A stretch of 64,000 nt of DNA, from positions 62,001-126,000 of the forward strand of contig CATLJY010000258.1 of assembly GCA_949987705.1 (NCBI GenBank). Reading direction: 5' to 3'. The notes below the pieces were generated by a model. It searched no databases and was not told the origin of the DNA. It worked only from the letters and a program-made list of their open reading frames with translations. Positions 34,359 to 45,376 of this stretch are shown one piece after another. The position numbers and the translations under genes were made by a program. Position 1 is the stretch's first letter. The number at the start of each line of letters is the position of its first letter. The stretch is from Thereva unica (taxonomy: Eukaryota > Arthropoda > Insecta > Diptera > Therevidae).

Positions 34359-35277
34359 CAGCGTTGCCAACTTAGTGGTTTTACCACTATAACTGGTGGT
34401 GTAGACTTGCCTTCAGTGGGAAAAAATTGTATCTAGTGGAGAGTGGTTTTTTCTGATGTTAAGAGGAAAATATACAACTATACAAAATTAGTGTTGGCAC
34501 TAAACCATAATAAAGACAGAAAGGGCTGTGACGCCGGCAGTACCAGACGACCAGACGAAACAAGGAGGTACGTCGTCCGCGACCCAACCTCAGTTGAACT
34601 TTGGTACCCCGATTAACCAGCTAAGCCGTTAAGATGCGTTATTAAAGCCGTGAATACCCTAACGAGTGCGGGCTTCACCTACCTCAGTTCAATAATGTTC
34701 ATTTCAATCCACATAAGTGGCTTCACCGGCTAAAGTCAAGTTCATATTCAGTTCGTGCTTAAAATGGTTGTTGCTTCTCCGCCAAAAGTTAGAAATGCAA
34801 TTGCATTCCATTATTCCAGTTAATTACTCTCTTTTCAGTGAGGTTTTATGTTTAGCTTCAGTTGTAGTCCAGGTGGGCGACCTGAGGTCTGTTTTATTCT
34901 CAGTTGAAGATGTGGAAAACGAATGCGAACTTTTAAAGTTCTGTTCACCAATTTGCTCGAACCTGCACAGTTCAACGGGTGAAGCCAGGGTGTAATGATA
35001 ATTGGTCAAAACAATAATGCTAATTCTATTATTAAAACATTGATATTTTATACCATTTAGTAGTCATTATTTTTTTTAATTGAAAGGCGCTGTTTAAGCG
35101 GAAATAATCACCCTTATTTCCGCTTAAACAGCGCCTTTCAAAAGATTAAGTTTGAAGAATTTAAGATTTGGTGGAATATTAAGTTAATTTTGGCGAAGAG
35201 TAAAATATTTTAGTGGTTCTCTGATGGTTTTGAAAGTCGTATCTAGTGGTCTCTCGAGGAAGGCGTTGGCAACGCTG
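34359..35277. mobile_element. 919-bp hAT-like non-autonomous element
   Basis: TIRs CAGCGTTGCCAAC at both ends. Flanking 8-mers GCCAATTG (34351-34358) and ACCAATTG (35278-35285) match at 7 of 8, as expected for a hAT duplication. Excision of the element and one copy rejoins HGQL to YV of the Helitron helicase, confirming the site. AGTGGT words recur near both ends (hAT subterminal repeats). It contains a perfect 28-bp hairpin at 35080-35141 and no transposase. Confidence 0.88.
35080..35141. repeat. Perfect 28-bp-arm hairpin, 6-nt loop
   Basis: Arm 35080-35107 (TTGAAAGGCGCTGTTTAAGC then GGAAATAA) is exactly reverse-complemented at 35114-35141, with loop TCACCC. GC content is higher than the surroundings. 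Confidence 0.95.
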
Positions 35278-36225
35278 ACCAATTGTATGTTGGCACACAA
35301 AAACTTTTATTTAGTGAGTTTTTTAAGAATAAAAACGTACACTTTCTATCATTTAGTTAAAAAGTAGTAAAATATTAATAACACCTTTTTTTGTAGAGTG
35401 TGTTATTAAAATAAATTTACAAACGATATAATTTGAATGCATTTCGACCGATGTAATCGGTCATTATCAGCAACGCGGCTAGCGCTAAAGGTCAGTGGAT
35501 TATAGCTTAATTTAATCTAATATAGGTTGTATACTAACGGTATACTAAGTATATTGCATTATTTGCTATTTACCCGACTAAGCAAAAAGGTCACTGTTTT
35601 AAAACTAGACATTTCAGCGAGTCGCACCGGGTGCCAGCTAGTTTATATATGAGCCGTTAATTTTGAAAGTGGGGTAAGTCCATTTTTGAAAAAAATTAAA
35701 ATAACGGTTGTTCTAGATAAAACTTTGTATGATCTTTTTATGTGTTAACACGATATGGTCAAAAAATCCAGAATTCTAGTAATAAAGGAGATGGAAGTTT
35801 TAGCTCTTAAAAGTGTTACAAGTATGTTCATTTTGAAAATGGTGCAAGTCCATCATAGATTAAAATTATTTTTAACCATTTAGCTCCGGTTGCTGTATGA
35901 TGTAGCATATCGTATGGCTTAACATCAATCTGAAATGTAGGGTGTTTTTATCTATTTATCTTTAATATTGGTAGTCGCCAATTTACAATATTTCATAAAT
36001 AATAATAAGAATATATAAATTTTGTGTTTCGATAATAACATAAACACCAAGAAATTTTAGTAATCGTGGAGACACTATGAAAAATTGAATGAGCCAAATT
36101 ACACGACCCATCCCTCCTTCCATCAACACCAATAATTCCAATAATACGGAAGCACCACACAAAATCAAGGATAACTTCGATGTCGGGAGCTGCGAAAATC
36201 ATTAGATTTTTTGTTCTTTTGTACA

Positions 36226-37531
36226 CAGCTGGGCCAAAATACTTTTCAGTGCCTAATAATCGGTCTCTTTGGAGAAATTTAACTTTTTATGAGAAAAAAG
36301 TAGGAAAATTGTGAAACAATGCCCTCATTCGTAAATCTAACACTATAAAGTTATTATCCAGCAACGTAAAATAAAACCAAAAATTCATATTTATTTACAA
36401 ATCGCGGTAACGAAGTTGTTTTTCTTAGTAACGCAGTTGTTTTTCATACAAAATATTGCTGTCCTGGAATAGAGTTCCATGTTATAATGACAAATTTCTC
36501 ATAATTTCTCATAAATAGCGTTGTAGTTGAATATCTTAATCAAAATTATAAGCTTTTAACTTAATTAGAATTGCAATAGATGCCATCTACTTAAAACGTG
36601 TTATGATATAAAAAATATTTGAAATTGTGTCCCAAGAAAACACAAAATCCGAACTCCCCTGCGTTACTCAATGAAAGTTAACCTTAAAACTATTTCTTCA
36701 CGAATCCATATACTTCATTTCGTTCGGATTGTTGTAATTGTTAAAAGAAACTATAATCGCCGAGTGGGAGGAAAAAGCTGAGCGAATTAATCGCGCAATA
36801 GTTTTCGTGAGAGGCGCGTGTGTTTATTCTGTGACCGCTGCGTTACCGCCGGGAAAGGTATTGTATTGGCAATATTTGCATTATTTTTTTTTCTCATAGA
36901 GAGTTATTTAGTTATATATTTTTATAGTGATAAAATTTTTGCTTTATGTTATCTCATTTAGTGCATATTGATGAAATAATCTAATAGTTACAACTGCGTT
37001 ACTGCTACACTGCGTTACTATTAAAAGTAACGCAGTTGTTGAAAGTGCTCTCTGAGCAGGTACCTCAAGGTTTCTTCATGGTTAGAGGTGTAAGAGCCAT
37101 CCTCCTTTCTGAGAAGGCCCACTCCGTTAAAGGAATCCTTGGAAAGTAGCTTTTAGAGTCTAGTCGCCTCTGGTAGAGTTTGAAGGCTCTCACAGTGTTT
37201 CCTCCAGGCATTATAGGAATATAGGAAACCAGCATTAATGTACTAGTTTAAAATTGGCATATTAGTGAGCTTAATTTATATAATATAAAAATAAAACTTA
37301 TATTTATACAAAAGTAACGCAGTGTTTCATTTTTGGACGACTTCGTGTAAATAAATAGCCTAAAATATTGTAATATCATTAAAAACATCTCTGCGAACAT
37401 ACGTATATTATAAAAAAAACTATTACCATTCTGTAAAAACAATTAAAAATAAGAAAATCTAAAAAAAAAATTCAAGTTTTTATAAAAAATTACAGCCTAA
37501 ATTAGGCATTGAAAAGTATTTTGGCCCAGCT
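36226..37531. mobile_element. 1.3-kb TIR element with iterated GTAACGCAGTTGTT
   Basis: Ends AGCTGGGCCAAAATACTTTT then CA(G/A)TGCCTAAT are inverted copies at 36227-36260 and 37495-37530. The word (A)GTAACGCAGTTGTT or its complement TGCGTTAC occurs about eight times (near 36411, 36429, 36659, 36839, 36991, 37011, 37025, 37313). No ORF above 100 codons. A TA duplication is possible, but the left end has four extra bases. Confidence 0.7.
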
Positions 37532-37629
37532 ACATAGATAATAGAATCATTACACGAAAAAAATGCAGAGCAGTCAGTTTATCGTGTAATAATATTAGAT
37601 TTAAAATAATGTCATACAGCTTACGGTAC

Positions 37630-38120
37630 TATACTCGTCATATATTTTCATTTGATACCCATACCGAGGGCGTTGTAAAGAAAAGGGTAAACTGCCATTT
37701 TTTGTTGGACGAAATTTTGAATTTGGAATGATGCTGTTGTGTGGCATAGTATCCTAATTCTCATATTCTTGTACTTGATATCCATATACCGAACGCGTTG
37801 AAAAATTTAATCCGCCATTTTGAGTTGGCCACCATTTTGAATTTGGAATGCTAATCGTAGTTTACTTGATATATCCTTTCATTTGATACTCATATTGAGT
37901 GGATTTAAAAGCAAAAAGCAGTCCGCCATTTTCTGTTGACCCACCGCCATTTAGAAATTTCAAATTTCGGCCACAGATTCGTAATTTGTTTAATTAATTT
38001 GGAACATCCATCTTGATTTTTTTACAAAATGGTCAGATTGCATTGCCACGCTAACTATGCATATGTCCAAAATTTGAAGTTGATTGTTTTTATTGAAGTG
38101 GGTCAAAGTCAAGATGCAAG
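37630..38120 (-). mobile_element. Antisense Helitron 5'-repeat fragment
   Basis: Three reverse-complemented modules of TTTCATTTGATACCCATA, CCGCCATTTTNNGTTGG and CATTTTGAATTTGGAATG match the 12600-13030 array, ending with GACCCACTTC-type sequence. A partial copy in the opposite orientation to the 12.4-kb Helitron. Confidence 0.75.
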
Positions 38121-38149
38121 ATTTGTTTACAAATAACATACAAAAATGA

Positions 38150-39407
38150 GTAAAAATTTCTCAAATGTATCACTAAAAACCGAAGATTCATAATTTATAA
38201 TGAGTTTATGCTTAATCGGTAGGTTATTATGCACACAATCATGCCACGAAATAGTTTTGTAAAAAAAAAATTAACAAAGTTATAAACAAATTAATTTTGA
38301 GAGCATTTTTATTTTGAAAATTTTTTGTAACCAGCCGAATTAATATTGTTTGCTCATCACAACGTCGTTGCTTAGATGAAAGATTGAATTTTAGGTATAA
38401 TTGAAAAAAGTATAAAAAAAGTGAATATTTCCTAATTGTTAATAACAAAATAAGATGTAAAATGAAAAAAAAGGTGTTCTTCGCTAGGTAAAAATTCAAA
38501 AAAAATATGTTTCAATAGGAAATTAAATGCAGAATCATAATCCGTTGAAAAAACTCACGTGCCACTTTTCTCAACAAAGTTATAGCGATTTTTCATTGCA
38601 AGGAAAACCGCCCGCGCCGGGCACCGCGCTCCATGCAACGCCATGCTTGCACACCGCGCCGTCGACTGCTTTTCGTTTTGTATGCAGAAACGCGTTTTAA
38701 GTTTAGGTTGATGAATAAACAAATACATGTCATTGTTAAATAGAAATTTTGATGTAGTTTAACAATTTTAAACATTTGTAATTTAATAAAATTGTTAAAC
38801 TACATCAAAATTTCTATTTAACAATGACATGTATTTGTTTATTCATCAACCTAAACTTAAAACGCGTTTTTGCATACAAAACGAATAGCAGTCGACGGCG
38901 CGGTGTGCAAGCATGGCGTTGCATGGAGCGCGGTGCCCGGGGCGCGGTGGCCGGCGCGTGGTGCCCGGCGCGCAGTTTTCCTTGCAAAGAAAAATCGCTA
39001 TAACTTTGTTGAGAAAAGTGGCACGTGCATTTAATTTCCTATTGAAACATATTTTTTTTTAATTTTTACCTAGCGAAGAACACCTTTATTTTTCATTTTA
39101 CATCTTATTTTGTTATTAACAATTATGAAATATTCACTTTTTTTATACTTTTTTCAATTATACTTAAAATTCAATCTTTCATCTAAGCAACGACGTTGTG
39201 ATGAGCAAACAATATTAATTCGGCTGGTTACAAAAAATTTTCAAAATAAAAATGCTCTCAAAATTAATTTGTTTATAACTTTGTTAATTTTTTTTTTACA
39301 AAACTATTTCGTGGCATGATTGTGTGCATAATAACCTACCGATTAAGCATAAACTCATTATAAATTATGAATCTTCGGTTTTTAGTGATACATTTGAGAA
39401 ATTTTTA
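38150..39407. repeat. 1.25-kb near-perfect palindrome (~620-bp arms)
   Basis: From a centre near 38775-38790 the two arms are reverse complements out to about 38150 and 39407. Both arms encode the same chance 69-codon frame (LFLYFFQLYLKFNLSSKQRR...), showing high identity. Differences: the left arm has ~25 extra bases near 38527-38552, and the right arm has extra GC-rich units (GGCGCGGTGGCCGGCGCG) near 38939-38975. Near the centre, GTAGTTTAACAATTTTA faces TAAAATTGTTAAACTAC with a loop of under 20 nt. Arms of this length suggest a recent foldback duplication or a hairpin DNA element. Confidence 0.92.
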
Positions 39408-39579
39408 TTCAATACAAACATACATACATATAGGGAAAGCTATATAAAGCTAATACATACATATGTACATACATTAGGTCCTACCAATATTTTTAATTTT
39501 ATTGAAATACAAATGCTTAAATATCTCGAAATAACACAAAGTGGACTTGCCCCACTTTCAAAATGAACGGCTCATATAT

Positions 39580-40420
39580 GTATATATTTGGAAATAACGA
39601 TAACATTTAATATGGATAAATAAATATCACTCCCAAAAAAGTTTTAATGCAAAATTTTTAAATTTCATTTTATTTCCAATAAAATCTATTACTAAATATT
39701 TGCAAAAACTTTTTCGGTTTTATTAAATTTAGCCAGAGAGTAATATAAATGAATTTACAAAATTGATTCGATTTCGTATTTAAATTTGCATATATATTAT
39801 AAATTGGTTAAAAAAAATGAGTTGGCGTTTGTTTTATTGATGGCTAGTTGAGCAGGTCATATCTCATCTCGGTTTTGATTTCAGTCAGATTTTGTCTGTC
39901 CCCTTCACTTCTATTATATTTGGTGGTTATAATCATGCCATGCCTTAAAATAACATAAATTTAAGGGCTAAAGTGCAGGAATGTATTTGGTTTTTTTTTT
40001 CTATCATTTTGTTAGTAAGTAGCATCAGTGACGAAGGTAGCTTTATGTGATGGGGGAGAATATGATTTAGTATAAGATTCCATAAGCTTTTCTTCTAAAG
40101 TTCTATCTTTGATGATTTAAACAATAATTCACAGGCCATGGGCCATTTTTTTAAATGATTAGTAACTTGATTGACTTGATTAGTAAGTTTTGTGAATACC
40201 TCCTTTTGACAAGACGCACAACTTTTTATTTGCGAAAATTCTCTATAGTGGTTCCTAATCAAAGGCGTGGGCGTTAAAGAAGTAGGGTATGGTGATTTAA
40301 ACATTTCATTAGTAAATATTTGTTTGTTAGTTAGATTAAGAGATAATGTAATAAAGAACTCAAAAAAGTTTATACTATAAAATTGATGGCCCAATCAAAG
40401 GGTCGGCCACTTTCAAAATT
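39580..40420. other. No recognised feature
   Basis: AT-rich DNA. A 99-codon minus reading (40394-40095) contains CASCQKEVF but matches nothing I recognise. Confidence 0.45.
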
Positions 40421-41530
40421 TTCCTCTGGTAGCGGTAATTGAAAAACGCCTTGAATTCGAGGAGTTCACTTTGGCTGCTTTCTTAAATATTGAAGGTGCT
40501 TTCAACAATGCTGAATTTTCTCCGATGACGGGGGCACTCAGCGTCTTGGTCCTCCAGGTTCTTTATTGATCAGCTGCTAGCGTGCAGGGTCATAAAGTCT
40601 GGTTTGAGGCTATCGGAAGAAGTCAGTCGGGTTGAAAGAGGCACACCGCAGGGTGGCAACAGTCAACGAAGTCTTGATAACCCTAGCGGAGTCTGGGTAA
40701 ACCACGGTGGCCTATGCTAATGATATTATGCTAGTGGTGACCTGCAAGTAGGAGATATTATATAATGCAACGAGCATTGAACACTCTTGTTCATTGGGCT
40801 ACTACAAAGGGTCTAGCCGTTAATCCAGCTAAGACTGAAGTAGTGCTCTTTACAAGGAAGCATACACTCCCGATTTTCCTTCCCCAAGACTCCGCCATGA
40901 AAGACTGTAACTTAAGGGGGATGTAAAATTTCTAGGTTTCATACTGGATAGGAAACTATCGTGGAAGCCGAATCTTTAAGAGCGAACTAATAAGGCTAAA
41001 ACAGGTTTCTCCAAAAAACGATCGGAGTGAATTGGGGCTTTAAACCCCGCATAATCCACAGGTTGTATACAGCCGTAACAAGAACTATACCTATGCCTGG
41101 CATATCGGTATGGTGGACTGCATTACACGGTTACGTATAGTAAGATACTGGAAAGGGCCCAAAGAACAGCTGAGCTGTGTATTAGTGGTGCAATTCAGAA
41201 GCACCCCAACTGCTGCGCTGGGTGTCTTATTGCATCTTATCTTATTCCTTTGGATATACATGCTGAACAAATGGCAGCCTGGACGGCCGCCAGGACAAAG
41301 GCTTTTTCGGGTGGGCTCCATAATCATATGATTACTCCTCCATTCCTAGGAGGTTCGCCATCGCTGCGGACAACGTAGATTTCATTACACCTACGTGGAC
41401 CTTAGAGAAAGGTTTCAAAACCATCATTCCGGCCAGAGATGACTGGACAGATGGTGTTATCCCGACTGGGGTATTATGAATCTACACTGACGGCTCTAAA
41501 ATTGGGAACAGCGTTCTGTTTTCGATTTTT
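40420..41530 (+). pseudogene. LOA/R1-like LINE: RT to RNase H relic
   Basis: Frameshifted coding in order: LAAFLNIEGAFNNAEF (40470), GTPQGG-like, YANDIMLVV (catalytic YADD decayed to YAND), LNTLVHWATTKGLAVNPAKT then EVVLFTRKH (40790-40860), GGSPSLRTT-type linker, LEKGFKTIIPARDDWTDGVI (41410) and RNase H start IYTDGSKIGNSV (41480-41515). It ends abruptly at about 41517. Same family as the minus-strand 16.1-19.4-kb copy. Confidence 0.82.
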
Positions 41531-41751
41531 TTTTTCTCAATAAACAGAAATCACGTAAAAAGAGCTAAAAACGTTGTGGAAGTGGTTTCCAAAAAAAAAT
41601 GTGTCATTCCAGTGCGATTCAGGTCAAAATTTAAAGTGAGGGTAATCAAGTGTCGCGCAGTGTATATATTAGCTTTGTTCCAGTACTTTTCCTGCAAAAA
41701 TTTGTTGAGAAAAAACTTAGTGAATGGTGCGGATAATTTTGTCAAAAATTC

Positions 41752-41981
41752 AGAAAGTAAAGAAACACTTTTTGGGCAATTTCCTGCAAATCAAGAAAAA
41801 GATAACATAAATGTCGATTGTCTATGTGTATGCCGCTTGTTAAGATACCCACATACATACAAAAAATTGTCAGCTGACAACTTGCAAGAAATCGCAGGAC
41901 CGAAAACCTCCGACTAATTCCTGCATGAGGGGAAGTGAAAATTTCCCCGCTTTTTCTTGCATGAGAAAGTAAAGAAACACA
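41752..41981. repeat. 17-bp direct repeats flanking ~195 bp
   Basis: AGAAAGTAAAGAAACAC occurs at about 41753 and again at 41963. The enclosed DNA includes a TTGTCAGCTGACAA palindrome. It could be a target duplication around a small retroposed insert, or a simple tandem duplication. Confidence 0.45.
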
Positions 41982-42059
41982 AATTGGGAAAAATTTTGTC
42001 CCGCGGGATCCCACATTCGAGTTCTGGAACAAAGCTATTGCCAAAAGAGATGTTGGTGT

Positions 42060-44930
42060 TTGAAAAATTTCATGTATACTTTAATACGTAGATCCATCAT
42101 TGAGCTGCAATTGGTGAAATAGATAAAATAAATTCGGTGAATATCGTCCGGAACTATGATATTGATTAATAATGAATGTACGAAAAATCCATCTTTTTTC
42201 CAGCACAATAATATTTCTCATTTGTCCTTTATGATGTCATTGACAGTAACAAGTTTCGACATGGAAAGTTGCTGACTTTAAGCCTACCATTCCTGGGATA
42301 AAATTACTTAGCCAACACAACTTTTGCAGTAGCAATCGCAATTAATCTGAAAATACTGTCAACATACATCGATTATTAAGATCAATTCGAAACTAATCAA
42401 CTGTGGTTACAATGGTGGCCATTTATGATGGATTTCCCGATAAACCTTCAATCGGATGAAATGGGAATTTATTGTCCTTGACATAAGGATTATCCCCATA
42501 ACGACAGTAGAGCAAGATGGGCTCATATTGTCACCACTGCTGAGATTTATTATTTCCAAATGGATGATTAATTTTCCCTGACAGTTTTTAGCTAATTGGG
42601 TCAGTTATGGCAATAATTACAACAATAATTAAATTTCATATCGATAGGAGCCTGCAGCCCCCACAATACTGCTTGGTGCTTCACTGTAACGTCAGAGCCA
42701 CTTGTACCCTCGACATATAGCAGTATTGCCAACCACAGCGTTTATCCCTTTGGCACTAATTTTGTGCTGGATAGCTCGGTTCAACAAATCAAGCTAAACA
42801 CAATTTTGTTCTGTAACGGAACTGAAGGATAACTCTGCACCAAGGGCCGCAAGGATGGAGCACACAAAATCCCTTCGAGTGAAGGACAATATCCGGGGTG
42901 GTTTATAGCACTTGAGGGGATGAATGCTTCGGTGCGTGTGTATGCAAACATGTCTCTTTGCTTGTGCTGTCATAATTTTATTATATGACGATGATAATTA
43001 TCAGACGAGGGGTCTTTGTTATCAGATTTTCGATAAGACGAACGGGTACCCCATGAGTTATTATCCTGGAATGATCCTGTGTGTGCTTATAATGCGATAT
43101 GTATATGCGCTGTATGTTCGGTTCGCAAAGTGTTAATAGGTAGCACTCTCGCTCGCTCCCATATATATTGTATCAAGCTGTCGAAAGGAGCGTGTGTCCT
43201 CGGTTTTATATTGTACGTTCTTTATGAGTCCTTTTAATGAACGCGGTAACTGCCGAAATGAGGTTTCAGTTTTTGGGGGTATCTGATAAGCAAAATTTTC
43301 ATGAAAATTGTTTATTGTTTACTTAAGCTGAGAAGTGCTAGTGGGTTGAGGAAGGTTAATCGAGGACTCGCGTCGTGCGATATGGGTTAAGTATGTAACA
43401 CCATGCTGTGTGTACATTCATGTATGCGTACTTACGTTATAAAATTACTCAAATAAATTTCTTGATTGGATTTTGAGTGAAGTGCGTTTGAACTTGAATA
43501 GGAGCTAAATGAACCAGGCCTTTATTTTGTTGCTTATATGTATATCAAAGATTGAAATATCAAAGTGTCGGCAGACTTTTAAGCCTACGTATGCCAAAGT
43601 TTTATGAACATAATCAGATCATCATTGTTGTGGAAGATTCTCCTCATGTAGTCTTCGGAACTTTTTAATTTTATCGTAGGCGGAATTTTTTCAGTGATGT
43701 AGAAGGGGGATATGTTTGTTAAAACTTTTTATGAAGTGCTTTCTTCCGATTAATGGTTTGTATGTTTTTTAGATATTAATACCCTTGCGAAGATCATACA
43801 CGTCAGTAGTGGGGCAAAATTAAAATTAGAATATTTGTTTTGAATTACAATAAGTTCACCTTTGTTTGAAATGCTGTAAAGTTTATTAACTTGAACAATC
43901 TTGTGTTACATTGACAAGTTCATCGTTAAATGTTGCCCTGTTCAACTCAACTTCAGCATAGTAGTCATTAAGCATTGTTTCATTTTCCATTATTCTTAGT
44001 GTCAAAAATTATATGGGAACCTATTTTCTGGAAGACATTATAATATTTTAAATTCAACCACAGATTTGTGGAGCGAAACGGCCATCACCATTCTTAGAAT
44101 TTAAATGGAAATTTGTAATGACGATTTAATCATTTGGAAACTTGAAAACTTTTAGTGCCTTTATCCGAGAGTCAAGCATTACCTTTACCCACAAACGATT
44201 GTATGTTTAAAATGTTTAAATATCAAATGTTGTAAAACATGAGAATTTTTAGGTTTGGTAATTCTTTTTTAATATTTTCGAAAATCGCTGATGTTGTATT
44301 CTCGCTCCTACTTCTATTTCACTTTAAAGCTCAATCTCAGTGTATACCCCAATCAAATATCCGCGGGTACCGTTCCCATATCAGTTGTATATACTTCACA
44401 TTGCATATGATTGTAAAAGAGCATACCTCTGTAGTAGCATTACCCAACTAGTTAGGATGTGAATTTGACCCCTTCAGTCCACACGATCCACTTCCCAGTA
44501 TGATGCACTTAAACGGCATAAACTGGCTTCTTACAAAATAGTAATACGTTTAGCACTTGTGAGAAATTGACTAGTGTCAGAACTGGTGTTACAGTAATCC
44601 TGAGAGAATCTAGTTCAAATAACTATAATGGTGGTAAATCCACAAGATTTTTCTAGAGAATTTGTTTTTCCTGAAAGTTAGCAAACAAATATTTTCTTCG
44701 TACTTTGTTCGCTAGATTAAGCGGGTGTTTGAATTCGTATTGAGCGTGTTGAAGCGCCGCTGATAAACTGGGAATTGGACTAATTTTTGCACGATTTTCA
44801 AAGAGCGTCGAGTTTTGAGAAGTGATGTTTTGTTCGAAAGCTAACGCTGTGCAGAATCCAAAAAAGGTCACTTCGTAAACGAACGGATCTCATTCCATCG
44901 AGTTTATTAGATATTAGCAAAACTTATCAA
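42060..44930. other. No recognised feature
   Basis: AT-rich unannotated DNA with only short ORFs on both strands and no domain or TIR that I could pair. Confidence 0.45.
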
Positions 44931-44970
44931 TTTAAGGTCTTTCTGACACTTAATCGAAGTTTTTTTCATT

Positions 44971-45255
44971 TAAACAAAAAAAGGCCTGACCGAATGTTTG
45001 AAATTTTTTTCAGAGCATTTTTTCGTTAATATTTTTCTTTCGGCACCTGAAAGAACTCGATATAGTTTTTGGTTCGCGCGATATCGTGCAGGTACAAAAA
45101 TCACGAACGTCGTTTAAACAAAAAAACGGTTCGACCGAATTTTATGAACATCTTTTCAGTTCATAATTTCATTAATACTCTTCGAACGACACCTCAACGA
45201 TGTCGTTATCTGGTTCTCGCGATATCGTGCAGGAAAAAATTACCATATACGTACG
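44971..45255. repeat. Two ~142-bp tandem units
   Basis: TTTAAACAAAAAAA, then GACCGAAT, then GGTTCTCGCGATATCGTGCA-type sequence is repeated with a 142-bp period. The second copy is followed by an (AC)n tract. The copies are about 70-75% identical. Confidence 0.6.
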
Positions 45256-45376
45256 CACACACACACATACTTCTTCTTTTAAAATGCTATTGGGACTTTG
45301 GAAAAAATGAAGATACGTTGAAAATTTCGTTTTCAATTTTCGGAAAGATTACAATAACTCCCTATAAACTGGGAAG

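Larger units (their letters stand above)
33165..35641 (+). mobile_element. Helitron 3' part with terminal hairpin and CTAG
   Basis: Helicase coding from 33180 runs into a 3' end with hairpin GCACC-G-GGTGC, then CAGCTAG, followed by T (CTAG at 35638-35641). The 5' end was not found; sequence left of 33000 belongs to a LINE. A hAT-like element (34359-35277) and a C-run-containing stretch (33890-34120) interrupt it. Confidence 0.78.
35650..39574. mobile_element. 3.9-kb TIR-bounded composite element
   Basis: Left end TGAGCCGTTAATTTTGAAAG then TGGGGTAAGTCCA; inverted right end TGAGCCGTTCATTTTGAAAG then TGGGGCAAGTCCA. TATA lies outside each end (35646-35649, 39575-39578). A subterminal direct copy (TTCATTTTGAAAATGGTGC) lies near 35828. 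It abuts the Helitron CTAG end on the left. Inside are a second TIR element, an antisense Helitron repeat and a 1.25-kb palindrome. No transposase is seen. Confidence 0.75.

Noticed and set aside
34500..34640. Possible tRNA-like or SINE head in a GC-richer stretch
   Set aside because: No A/B box pair or cloverleaf could be drawn; it lies inside the hAT-like element.
38239..38499. Identical protein frames at 38239-38499 (minus) and 39110-39319 (plus)
   Set aside because: Not a duplicated gene: a low-complexity chance frame duplicated because the whole region is a palindrome.
41576..41917. 113-codon ORF
   Set aside because: No recognised domain. It crosses the 17-bp direct-repeat structure and looks random.
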